From positions 6,459,001-6,521,000 of the forward strand of contig NC_081414.1 in NCBI RefSeq assembly GCF_030272615.1: a stretch of DNA of 62,000 nucleotides, read 5' to 3'. The notes beneath the pieces are model-generated. The model saw only the letters and a program-made list of their open reading frames with translations. It was not told the DNA's origin and made no database searches. Shown piece by piece: positions 11,594 through 21,700 of the stretch (positions are counted from its first letter, which is position 1; every line of letters starts with the position of its first letter). Source of the DNA: Cryptomeria japonica. Lineage: Eukaryota > Streptophyta > Pinopsida > Cupressales > Cupressaceae. The translations under genes and the position numbers were made by a program.

Positions 11594-12377
11594 TGAAGCA
11601 GTCACCGGCTAGGAGGGACCTCAAAGAGATTAGTCCAAACTGGTCAACAAGATTAAGGACAATGGAAACACAGGGAGATGATGGAGGCAGTGCAAAATAG
11701 ATTGAATTATATCATGAAAATTGTTTACAACCAATTAGTAACAACCGGGATACAAAAACTGGCTCATAGGCTTGCTAAAACATGCTCAAAATACAGAACA
11801 ACTCACAACCAGGACCTCAAATATTAAGATCTATCTTCTATGCTCAGTTTAACTTCTTGATTACATTCTAATTCTCTATTACAATGATCTATACAATACA
11901 AGGGGATCCTGTTAGCCTAAAAAGGGATCGAAACCTAAAGAACAAGACCTAACGTGCAAAACCAACAAGGTCGACCTCTGCCAAAGAAATTTCTTTAGAA
12001 AATCCAAAGGATGACGTGTAGATCATGGGAAAAGGTCATCCACACGTCGAGGAACATCAATACCATTTCTCAGATCTCCACAAGCTACGAAAGTGATCTG
12101 GTAGATCACCAATGCAAATAGATCTAGGCAACCGGTAAGAGAAAATTGTCTTCAAAACCGGTAGCGATAACTTGTCAAAAAATGATCCAAATGCTCCATG
12201 ATTTGAAAATAAGGAAGATGATCAGGTCTTCGAGCAAAATCCAACTCCATAGGTTCTGGTGAGCCAAATCTAGGACACACATAATGAAATGTTGAAACTA
12301 CAAACAAAAAGAAAAATAGAAAGGAAATATTTTTGGTTGATGCAAGATTGCTATGAACCGGAGATGCTCCTGCATTA
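11594..12377 (-). repeat. 3' LTR of chromovirus D
   Basis: It is 784 bp and matches 42563-43345 and 43351-44123 (GTCACCGGCTAGGAGGGACC at one end, GATGCTCCTGCAT at the other). On the plus strand it runs TGAAGCAG to TGCATTA. The last base pair was probably CA before mutation, since the other two copies end TGCATCA. Short ORFs across it are not conserved in frame between copies. Confidence 0.85.
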
Positions 12378-12424
12378 GACATCCAAGGTTGTTGAAAAAA
12401 AAGTGAGAATCTCACTTTGTTGGG

Positions 12425-12654
12425 GTCAGAGGAAAACTAAGGCGGTCTACCTTTGCCCAAGAAATCCAAGATGAATCTTCAACTGGTCTGTCCTTCCACT
12501 TCACAAGATACTCCTTATGCTAACTGCTCCAGGTATTATGCCCAATCCTACTATCTAAAATGTCTTCAATCTGATCTGGCTCCTTCTGGGGCAACTGTTT
12601 CTCCAAGTCTACAATACTATCCTCATTGAATTCTGGTTCATGATACTGATGAAT
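12425..12654 (-). pseudogene. Chromodomain end of the chromovirus D polyprotein
   Basis: The minus-strand translation gives a linker (PEFNEDSIVDLEKQLP) and then, after a stop, the chromodomain core EYLVKWKDRPVEDSSW. In chromoviruses this integrase C-terminal domain is thought to steer insertion toward chromatin with particular histone marks. The stop before the core probably came from a Gln codon. The frame joins the integrase at 31432 across Copia A: the flanking TGAAT copies show the host frame was continuous before insertion. The reading frame ends near 12425, about 50 bases before the LTR. Confidence 0.8.
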
Positions 12655-14025
12655 TGTTGGAATTTACATGAAGATTGCATTAATGATATGTGATGTTGTC
12701 ATTGATGTCAATTAACTGATAATGATATTGTTGTATTATTGTTTTGTAACCGGTAGGATGAACAAGTGAAGGAAACTGTAACTGGTGTAAACCCTACTTG
12801 TTGTTTTTGATAAACCCTAACTGATTAAGTTTGGTGAATTGGTTATATTGTTTTATGATCTGATGGTGAGCGGTAATGATTATGACATGTATGATTATTG
12901 TATGAAGATAATTTCAAGAGATTTTGACAAGTTGTTATAACGGTTTTTGTCTAGGGAATGAGAAAATGTATTGCATCTAATGCAAAGCACGTGATGGGTT
13001 ACTAAGTTTGATGAAGCGGTGATCAAGGAGCGATGGGTTACTAAGTTTGATGAAGCGGTGATCAAGGAGCGATCAAGGTTTTCTTGATTGATGTGCAGAG
13101 ATTTCTATGTAATCCAACGGTCATACTTGAACCGATTTGTTTGTAAAATCTATGAGAATTAGGTTTTTGTTGTGTTATCGACCTAATTTATTTATTTATA
13201 AGGTCGATGAAGTTGTTTAGTTTAATGAGTTGGCAAAGAGTTAGCAAAGACCAGTTGAGTGTGTGGTTGCCAAACCGGATGATGTATGTGCAGTTTGAGT
13301 AAAGGAAGATAGGAGCATGGAATGGATCTGATCAAGCAAGTGTAGTGCTATTTAGACAGATCAACAAACTCCTGTTGTTTTCTAACAATTATAGCACAAT
13401 TGAAATCCCCTAACCGGGTAAGCTCTAACAAGCTTGGTGTTATTCAAATCCTCTAACAAGGTGATCCATTAGCTTGGATTTTCAAATCCTCTACCGAGGT
13501 TACTTCTTATAGTGTATTGCTTCTAATAAGGCATTGTAGTCAATCCCTTAACTGGGTGATTCCTAACAGGATCAGTTCTTAACATGACTTTTGTAAAGCT
13601 TTAACAGGCTAGGCTCCTAATAGGGTGAACTTCAGAAGAGTTCAAATAGTTATCTTGTGAGTCTCATCTCACCGTGGTTTTTACCTATTTGGGTTTCCAC
13701 GTCAAAAAATATTTGTGTCAAGTGGTGAATGTTTTTGTGGTTATGTTTGTATGGTTGATTTACTTAACTACTTAACTACTTTGATAAGTCATGATAACTA
13801 GAAGTATTGAGAAATGAAGAAGTTGTTTACTTTTAATTTGTTGTCATAGTCAACCGATTTATCTTATGAATTTTTATCTTGACATTGGTATTGCATTGAT
13901 AGTTCTAAGTTTACTTTCAGAGGTTGATTTTTGAGATTGGTGAAGTTATTATCAGTTTTTCTATCTACTAATTCAACCCCCCTCTCAGTAGTTGACTGGA
14001 TACTTATTCTTTCATCATACCATCA
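12655..14025 (+). repeat. 5' LTR of Copia A
   Basis: It is 1371 bp and runs TGTTGG to CCATCA. A tandem duplication of about 39 bp (GGGTTACTAAGTTTGATGAA...) at 12992-13068 is present only in this copy. A segment of about 55 bp present in the 3' LTR (30158-30230) is missing here. A TATA-like TTATTTATAAGG lies near 13191, and the C-tract box is near 13977. Confidence 0.9.
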
Positions 14026-14027
14026 AT

Positions 14028-14040
14028 TGGTATCAGAGCT
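14028..14040 (+). other. Primer binding site of Copia A
   Basis: TTGGTATCAGAGCT begins two bases after the LTR end and matches the initiator-Met tRNA site used by the other Copia families here. Confidence 0.9.
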
Positions 14041-14095
14041 TATCAGGTCCTCTAAGGTCTTAGCCTAATAGCTTGAGCTAAAGATCTTGCAAATC

Positions 14096-15120
14096 ATGAT
14101 GAAGATGGAAAGTTCAAAGTTTAATAGAGAGAACTACAAGATATGGAGTGACAGAGTGAAAATTTATATCAAGAGTCTGGGAAGCCAGTATTGGGAACAT
14201 GTCGATACTAAATATATTGCACCTACTGGGATGTTGACTGATGATCAGAAGAAAGAGCAAAAAGAAAATCATCAAGCATTAGAGGCTATTATCAGTTCTT
14301 TGTCTGATGCAGAGTATGTATATGTCCATGGTCTTGAGACTGCATATGAGGTATGGAAAAACTTGAAGAGATTTATAACGGTGATGAACATGTTAAGATT
14401 GCTAAAGAAGAAAGTCTAAGAGGAAAGTTTGATGACATGCGGATGGCTGAAGGTAAGAATATTCAATAGTATGGTCAAAGGATAAAGGAGATAGTCGGTG
14501 AAATTAAGAGTGTAGGAGCTAACGTGGAAGATTCCACAGTGATTAGTAAGGTACTTAGAACCCTACTATCGGTCTACGCTATCCGAGTTGTAGCTATTTA
14601 GGAGCTGAAGTCCATTGTCAAAACTAAGGTAACTCTTGACTCCGTCATTGGCAAGCTTACTGCTTTTGAATTAAATGATAATGATTGTAGTGTACAAAAA
14701 TTTAAGTCTGCATTTAGAGATTTTATTTCTAACCCATATGTGAGGAAAAGTAGAGATGCCAGTCACTATTATGAATCCAGATCCAGCTTCCCTAGATCCA
14801 ATAGAGAAGTTGATGATGAAGATAGTTTAGTTGAGCTTGAAGCATTGTTGGCCAAGCGGTTGCCTAGAGGTACAGGTAAATATAGAGGTAAATTACCTTT
14901 GAAATGTTTTGCATGCAATAAGATTGGACACATTGCTACTAACTGTCCTAATGGTGATAATGAGCACAAACAAGAGAAATTCAAGAAGTATAAGGGTAAA
15001 GGAAAAAGAGATTGTCTTATTGTTGTTAATGGTGGTATCATGGATGAGGAATTTGATGGTGATGCTAATGAAGACATTGCGTTCGTAGCTATTAAAGAAG
15101 ATATATCAGACCAGAAGGCA
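14096..15120 (+). pseudogene. Copia A Gag, broken
   Basis: The ATG at 14096 (or 14099) precedes the Gag N-terminal region (KFNRENYKIWSDRVKIYIKS) and the UBN2-like middle. A frameshift near 14370 and stops near 14467 and 14599 break the middle. An intact stretch from about 14740 carries the acidic/basic linker and a CCHC knuckle at 14905-14946 (CFACNKIGHIATNC), followed by a Lys-rich tail. The zinc knuckle and order match Copia 2, but the N-terminal domain is much diverged, so the two belong to separate families. Confidence 0.85.
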
Positions 15121-16226
15121 TTAGTATCTAGGATGGATAACTCTGATGATTGGATCATTGATAGTGGTTGTTCACATCACATGACCAGTGATCAAAGCAA
15201 ATTTCTTTCTTTGAAGGAATTTGATGGCAGAGTTGTAAGATTTGGTAATGAATCACCTTGCATGGTTAAAGGTAAGAGAACTATTTCTCTTAGTGGAAAG
15301 AGTAGTGCAGATAATGTCTATTGGGTTGAAGGTCTAAAGAACAATATTTTGAGTGTGGCACAACTCAATGATAGAGGATACCCATTGGAGTTTAAAAATG
15401 GTATGTGAAAAATCTATGGCAACAAAGGTGAATTGATAAAACAGGGAGGCAAACTAAAGGTAACTTATTTCACCTTAATTCTAAAGTCAACAACTGTTTA
15501 ATTTCAAAGATAGACGATAGTTGGCTTTGGCATAATAGATTTTGTCATATAAACTTTGATAACATTGTTAAAGTGAGTAAGTCCAAGACAGTGATAAGTT
15601 TGCCTTAGTTGGACAAGCCGGTTAATGCTCTATGCAAAGAATGTTAGTTGGGAAAGATGGCATCCTCAACTTTCAAGAGCAAATCTTTTTTAGCAGAACA
15701 TTTGTTAGATTTGGTTCATACAGATCTTTGTGAACCAATAAGGACAAAAGTATTCAAGGTGACATATATTTTATGATCTTCACTGATGATTGCTCAAGGA
15801 TGATGTGAGTCACATTCTTGAAGGATAAGACTAAAACTTTTGATAAGTTCAAGGCATTCAGGGTCTTAGCTGAGAAGCAGAGCGACAAGAAGATAAAGTG
15901 TCCGAGGACAGATCAAGGTGGTGAATTTACTTTTGAGGAATTCACTAGGTATTGTGAAGAAAATGGTATCAAACGACAACTCTCTGCATCGAGAACACCA
16001 CAACAAAATGGTATTGCAGAGAGAAATAACCGATCAGTTGTTGAAGCTGCTAGGATGATGTTGATACAAGGAGGTGTAGCAAAAACTTTTTGGAGAGAAG
16101 CTGTCAGTACAACTGTCTACACTACGAACTGGATTTTGGTAAAGAGAGGTAAGGACAAGACTCCTTATGAATATTGGTTGGTAGATCACCTGATGTTAGT
16201 TATTTCAAAATATTTGGAAGCAAATG
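15121..16226 (+). pseudogene. Copia A protease and N-terminal integrase, broken
   Basis: The protease motif WIIDSGCSHHMTS begins at 15151. The pre-integrase segment (LWHNRFCHINFD) is near 15525. The integrase core shows HTDLCEP (about 15718), RTDQGGEFTFEEF (about 15905) and RTPQQNGIAERNNRS (about 15990-16035), so the three catalytic acids are present. Stops lie near 15406, 15607 and 15645, and frame changes near 15415-15460 and 15750. The reading frame stops at 16226 inside the post-core KIFGSK motif because a solo LTR is inserted. It resumes at 16691. Confidence 0.85.
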
Positions 16227-16690
16227 TGTGAGATTTTGCCAAGATCTAGAGGCAATGGAAAGCACAAATAAGAGAGAACAAAATAGATGATAGAAATAAA
16301 CTGTATCCTATCAAGAAAAAACTGATCAACTGGATCATTACATGATGTTGATTGATTTCCCATACAAACAATGTAGACGAGTCTGCTTATATAGGCAAGG
16401 CTTATAGATATGTGAGCACACAAACATGACATGTGGCTCAATAAGAAAAAAGGGTAGGTAGGAAATAGGTGTGGGTAGGTAGGAGAAACAATATAATATT
16501 CTACATTAGGTGGAATGTAACAACAAGATAAGATCAACACCATAAAAGGTAGAAATTCTCCTACACACACTATCCCAATGTGGCACAAACACCCAAGTGT
16601 CTCATACCCAAACTACTATTAAATGCATGTACCTAAGTAAACTTAAGTAAGTGTAATAATATCCATGATGAATAATTATTTACACCAACA
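16227..16690 (-). repeat. Solo LTR of the Copia E family
   Basis: This 464-bp TG...CA sequence is flanked by a perfect TSD, AAATG (16222-16226 and 16691-16695), and splits the integrase of Copia A. Its reverse complement matches the LTR at 51038-51532 (TGTTGGTGTAA...ATCTCNCA). An intact TATA box (CTATATAAGC on the minus strand, around 16386-16395) is present. No interior sequence remains, so it is a product of LTR-LTR recombination. Confidence 0.92.
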
Positions 16691-17819
16691 AAATGTTTTA
16701 TTAAGAGAGGTGACTATATTAGCAAATTTGAGGCTAAAAGTGATGAAGGTATATTTCTTGGCTATTCCACCAAGAGTAAGGCCTACAAGTGTTTTAACAA
16801 CCGGACACAAAGAATTATTAAGAGTGTTGATGTTAGAGTGGATGAATATCTTGAAGTCTCGAAGGAAACCAGTTTGGAGAAAAAGGATGAAGATCCTTGC
16901 ATTTTGTTTTTGGAACTAGAGACTATGAAATCTGAAACCAGCAAAGCAAATATTGATGTACCAGTTCAACTGGGATAGATAAATTCAAAAGAAGATGATG
17001 ATAATGAAGAAGCTGAACCTGAAGATAATGATCATGTTATTCCAAGATATGTGAGACCGAATCACAATCCTGAACATATTATTGGGGGTAAGGATGCTGG
17101 AGTACTAACCAGAAGAAGAATCAGAGAGAATTCTTGCATGATCTCCACTATTCAACCAAGAACTGCTAAGGAAGCATTTGGTGACGATCATTGGGTTAAA
17201 GCTATGCAGGAGGAATTAGATCAAATTGAGAAGAACAACACATGGACCCTAGCACCCCAACCAGTAAATAAAAATGTGATAGGTACTAAGTGGGTATTTA
17301 GGAACAAGTTGAGTGAAGATGGTGTTGTAGTTCGCAACAAAGCTAGGTTGGTTTGCAAAGGTTATGCACAAGAGGAAGGAGAAGACTATGGTGAGAATTT
17401 TGCACCAGTGGCAAGACTGGAAGGTGTCAGAACTTTACTTGCATTTGCAACACATAAGAAATTCAATGTATACCAAATGGATGTTAAGTCAACATTTTTG
17501 AATGGGATACTAGAAGAAGAAGTATATATTGAGCAACCAAATGGTTATTCTTTAACTGATAAGAAAGACATGGTATGCAGATTGCATAAGGCTTTATATG
17601 GATTAAAGCAGGCACTGAGAGCATGGTATGAAAGGATTCATACACATCTGATGAAGATAGGCTTTCTGAGAACCAGTGATGATAGTAACATATATCTCAA
17701 ATCTGAAGGAGATAAAATACTAGTCAACGAAGTATTTGTTGATGATATCATATTTGGAGGTAATGATGAAATGAGCAACAGGTTTGCAGATGAAATGAAA
17801 AATGAGTTTGAAATGTCTT
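16691..17819 (+). pseudogene. Copia A integrase C-terminus and reverse transcriptase
   Basis: After the AAATG duplication the frame resumes with IKRGDY and EGIFLGYSTKSKAYK. There is a stop near 16977. The RT is uninterrupted from 17051 to 17819: [45 protein letters not shown] (about 17476), YGLKQA (about 17599) and the catalytic FVDDIIFGG (about 17737). The frame ends at the element B insertion; the next host codons are at 28833. The RT stretch is the best preserved coding part of this element. Confidence 0.88.
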
Positions 17820-18609
17820 TGTTTATGGTGAAAATGGATAACAACAATGTTGAAAGACCAAATGAATTCAACCACAAAAGCCTAGCCTAACAACAACAAA
17901 GATCCACCATAACATATGAAGATTACCTAAGACAATGCAAATCAAATGAAATCGCAAAGATTATACCATTACATGTCCAATAGGGTTTGGATCTCCATTC
18001 TTCCTATCTCCATTGATCTTGCTTGATATAGTTGCTCTCAGATTTTATGTGCACAAGAGCTCAACAAAGAACGGAAATGTGGTTGCAAGTAGGATCACAT
18101 ATGAAAGTGAAAAAGGCGTAGTGTAGTCGAGTGCGCAATTGAGTTAGTTAGTTAGGGTTGATAATGAAGGAAGCATCTTCTTAGATAGAAGACACCATAA
18201 GAAATGGAGGGATAAGATTGAGAGGTGTAAAAGATAAATGGTCGGCTATGATTAAAGGGTAGGTAGAGAAAATAAGAAAATAATGAGAGGGTAGGTAGTG
18301 TAGGAATTAAGAGATGAATGACATGTGTCATAGGTAGAAAAGGTTAATGAATTAATTAAATAAATAAAGATTTATTTAATTAATAGAAGAAGTGGGATCA
18401 ATTAAATAAATAAGATATTTATTTAATTTAAGAAAAGGACAATTTAAATAAATAAATGTATTTATTTAAATAAGAAATAAGGCTAGAAGAGGATAAATGA
18501 ATTAATTAAATAAATAAGAATTTATTTAATTAAAAGAAGAATTAGGCTAAAGTAATTAAATAAATAAAGATATTTATTTAATTAGACATGACAATTTTAG
18601 GTGTCTACA
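17820..18609 (-). repeat. 3' LTR of element B
   Basis: TGTTTATG...GTCTACA in plus orientation, nearly identical to 28038-28827. The TATA box of the other copy (CTATATAAG, minus strand) is changed here to CTATCTAAG near 18189-18197. About 250 bp (18350-18595) form a series of AT-rich inverted repeats of the type TTAATTAAATAAATA / TTTATTTAATTAA. Confidence 0.93.
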
Positions 18610-18627
18610 TTTTGCCCCTCTTTGAGA
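18610..18627 (-). other. Polypurine tract of element B
   Basis: On the minus strand CAAAGAGGGGCAAAA lies directly before the start of the 3' LTR (TGTAGACACC), the expected plus-strand primer position. Confidence 0.8.
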
Positions 18628-18834
18628 CAATGCAGCTTGTCGCGTTGTTTCAAAGAAGATAAGATGAACTGATACAAAGTTGCCCCAAGATGGGAATGAT
18701 ATGCCCCCTTGAGAGATTGGATGAAGATGTTTGGAAAGATCGCAGACAATCTCTCGATAAGAAAGAAAGGCTAGAATGGACTGACTGGATAGAGTGACAA
18801 AGTCACGAGATAATGAAGACTGATTCGGGAAACG

Positions 18835-18869
18835 AGGGCTAGGGCTAGGGCTAGGGCTAGGGTAGTCTA
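18835..18869 (+). repeat. Short (TAGGGC)n tandem repeat
   Basis: About five units of GGGCTA lie just upstream of a TATA-like TCTATAAGATAG (about 18870-18882) and the first exon of the antisense gene in element B. It differs from the plant telomere unit TTTAGGG and is short, so I treat it as a microsatellite in the putative promoter. Confidence 0.75.
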
Positions 18870-18965
18870 TAAGATAGACCACGAGGGGAATACATCCTCA
18901 TTTTCATTTGCACATCCAAGAGATTAGAGTGTAGAGAGAGAATAGAGCAGCAACAATCAGCAACA

Positions 18966-20072
18966 ATGGCTTTGGTTCACAGATTCGATCACATTCGCCG
19001 ATTTCAGAGGCCAGCAGATGCAGGAGAGCTGGTAAGTACCGCAAAACCTCCTTATACTTTGTTGTAATAAATGTTGTCATTAATGCATATTAGGTAGGGT
19101 AATAAATGTGTGTTTAGGTAATGTCAAAAAAATGTCAAAAACATTGAGGCGCGTCTGCATTGGTGCCAGGCGCGTCTGGGTTAGCTAGGCGCGTTTATGC
19201 AGTATGTAAGTGCGTGTATGTCTTCAAGGCCAAATTGGCAGTTTTGTGATGAATATACGCTGTCGATTGGATAAGCTGCTGAGAGGATACATTCAAGCAG
19301 GTCCTCTAGGGAAGACTATGGATAATAGATAGGGCTAGGATTGACAATTTTGTGATAGAACATACGTTGCCAATTAGGAAACTACTCAAGAGGATACACT
19401 CAAGCAGAGGACCTAGGATAGGATAGATTGATACACTTTGTGATGAATAGGGAGTACTAATATGAGCAACACTTTGTGATGAATAGGGAGTGCACAAACA
19501 CGTAGTACTTTATGATGAACAGGGAGTACCACTAGGATAAATAGCAACACTTTGTGATGAACAGTGCGTGTTACTTTGACTAACATGATCAATTTGCTTG
19601 ACTATAGGAGTACCTATCTATACTGGAGTCATGAGAGAGATTCCCATCGACTCAAAGGTTACGACCGGAGCTGACATTTGAGGACCAAGCTACCATTGAG
19701 GTTATGGGTTTGAGATTCATTTTGTATGTGCCTGAGTTTCGGGCGAACATGGGATTGCTGATTGAGCTAGCTGAGAGATGGCACTTAGAGACTTGTACTT
19801 TCCATTTGTCGATGGGTGAGATGACAATCACTTTAGAGGATGTGTACAGGATAATGAGGATACTGATTGATGGGGAGTTAGTTCCTTACGATCGAGATGG
19901 AGATAGGGATGCATTGAGACGAGTGTTTCAAGGTCCAGGACTGGAGATGAGGGCTGGAAACGTGGCATGGGACATGATGACACAGACAGGATTGGCGCTA
20001 GCGGTGGTGCTGGTAGGAGTGATCAGTGGGTTCTTATGTATCTGTTTTGTACCATTTTGTATGATGATGTAG
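18966..20072 (+). pseudogene. Antisense plant-mobile-domain-like gene (truncated) with one apparent intron
   Basis: The gene lies opposite to element B, between its pol remnant and 3' LTR. Exon 1 (18966-19031, 22 codons) starts with ATG and ends at a consensus donor (CTG/GTAAGT). An acceptor (GACTATAG/GAG) at 19607 opens exon 2 in the same phase. Exon 2 carries ELTFEDQATIEVMGLRF, then ERWHLETCTFHLSMGEMTITLEDV. The pattern of a Trp-rich helix, TFHL, GEMT and TLEDV followed by a GxxVP-like turn is typical of plant mobile domain (PMD, MAIN/MAIL-like) proteins. One stop (TGA at 19632) lies early in exon 2. The frame ends at 20072, short of a full PMD (usually over 300 residues), with a hydrophobic non-PMD tail. 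Extra antisense ORFs in this position are known from angiosperm Tat elements. Splicing is inferred from sites only. Confidence 0.65.
19140..19570 (+). repeat. Imperfect tandem repeats in the intron of the PMD-like gene
   Basis: Three copies of GGCGCGT(C/T)T occur at 19147-19192. Four copies of a unit containing TTTGTGATGAA(T/C)AGGGAGT follow at about 19438-19565, with two diverged larger units upstream (GAGGATACA(C/T)TCAAGCAG near 19276 and 19391). Confidence 0.75.
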
Positions 20073-21700
20073 ACACCTTCAGGTGATTTTGTAGCCATAT
20101 GTATTTTGACATCATTGTATCATGACACTTATGATTATATATATGAGATGATTCACCTTTGCGGCAGCTATATGCATGTGTACCTATGTGATGCTTATGA
20201 TATGGATGTAAATATGTACATGATGAAATGCAATATTTTTTTGTTCTTTTATGTTTTGAATATGTTATGCCAATGTAAATGTGAATGTATGAAATGCAGA
20301 TGAATATGCTGAAAATGTAAAATGTGCTATTATGTGTTATGTGCAGGATGTGATGCAATTGTGATATCTATATGTGGTAATGCAGGTGCAACTACATGAA
20401 ATGCAGATATTTTTGGCATGTCATTATACTCAGTCATGTGATAGCAGGCTACACAGACTCAAGAAGGATGATGGAGGTCAATCAAGAAAAGGGGATGGAA
20501 GATAGAAGATATGAAAGTGAAAAGAGCTTCTTGTGTGTTATCATCATTGAGCTTTATTATGGAAAAATAGGTTATGACAATCGAGGTATATGTTCGACCC
20601 AGAAAGTCATTGTACCTATTTGCATGGAGATAAGACAGTTGCAAACAAGGAATGCCCCAGTTCATACTAGACTCTTAGTATCCTCATATCCTTGGACAAG
20701 TCAGCATTATTAAGAGACAATCCACAAACAACAAAAAAATAGGTGACAATACCCCATCCTTGCCTTTCTAGTCAAAGATATCCTGGAGATAAAATCTCTA
20801 GTCAGAGACATCCCGGAAAAGCTAAAAGACATGCCACCAAAAAGATAAAATCAAAAGAAAAGTAAGACTCGACACAAACATCCATTGTAGTCCTCAAGTT
20901 TTAGTGTCTCTTGTAGTCTTATTTGATTGTGGTCACAATGTTTACTTTCATAAAAGGATAGATAGCATCGAACCATAATGTTGTCTGAGTTTGTTGAAAG
21001 ATTTGATTTGTTGAAGCCCATTGTTGCTACTGTGTCTCATCTGAAACTGACTGAATCCATGAAATTGATACTTTATTGCAGAGAAAGTGAAACTTTATTG
21101 CGGATTGGCGTTGCAAGTGCTGCTTTATTGTGGATTGTGCGCAGATAGACTGAAGAAAAGTGGAAGAAACTGTACTCCTTGGAATAGGTGATGCTCTCAG
21201 TTCCACACCCATCACTAGACGTAGGATTTGCCTTAGCCACATATAGGACCTATTTATTATGGATGGAAAGGGGTGAAAAGGAAGGTTTATTATGAATGGC
21301 TAACCAATCTTAGGTAGATCAATAACAAGCCATGATGGGAATGGGTAAGTTTATTATGGATGAAGAGGTTGTGAGTGTGTGCAAAGTGAAAGGAGGAAAG
21401 TGAATCCTGAAGGAGGAAGGAGCAATGTCTCTACACATGGCGCCGGTGACCCGATTTTCACCATGGTACTTGTCCAGGGCACCACCGAAGTGGTTTTCAC
21501 CATTGGACGAAATGTTTTTTTGTTTTTTCAATTTTTTTTTTAATTGTTTTGTGTGACAAGGCGCCTGTTTGCTAGGTTTTTACCAAGTAATGATTTTTTA
21601 TGTTTTTATGATTTTTTTTTTTGAATTAGGATATGCTGAAGAGCTATGTGTAAAACCTATGAAGGTGCATGCTATTGATAGGATCCTCCAAAGGTTCACC
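20073..21700 (-). other. Non-coding 3' region of element B
   Basis: I see no supported gene. Short ORFs on either strand lack family features. The part around 20390-20530 resembles 50900-51037, showing that another B-family copy lies at the right of the window. A T-rich, low-complexity stretch lies at 21512-21625. Confidence 0.6.

Noticed and set aside
12152-12415. ORF in the D LTR that seems repeated at 43120-43350 and 43928-44140 (AGASPVHSNLASTKN)
   Set aside because: All three are copies of the same LTR. The similarity is inherited DNA similarity, the frames diverge by indels after a few dozen residues, and there is no family match.
18835-18869. Telomere-like repeat
   Set aside because: The unit is TAGGGC, not the plant TTTAGGG. 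Only about five units are present and they lie inside element B, so it is no evidence for an interstitial telomere.
18966-20072. Ordinary host PMD gene rather than element cargo
   Set aside because: The frame lies between the pol remnant and polypurine tract of element B, inside its TSD-flanked boundaries, is truncated and has a stop.
20106-20713. Short ORFs on both strands after the PMD-like frame
   Set aside because: They have no family pattern and biased Tyr/Met/His composition from repeated ATATG-type words, and they overlap each other on both strands.
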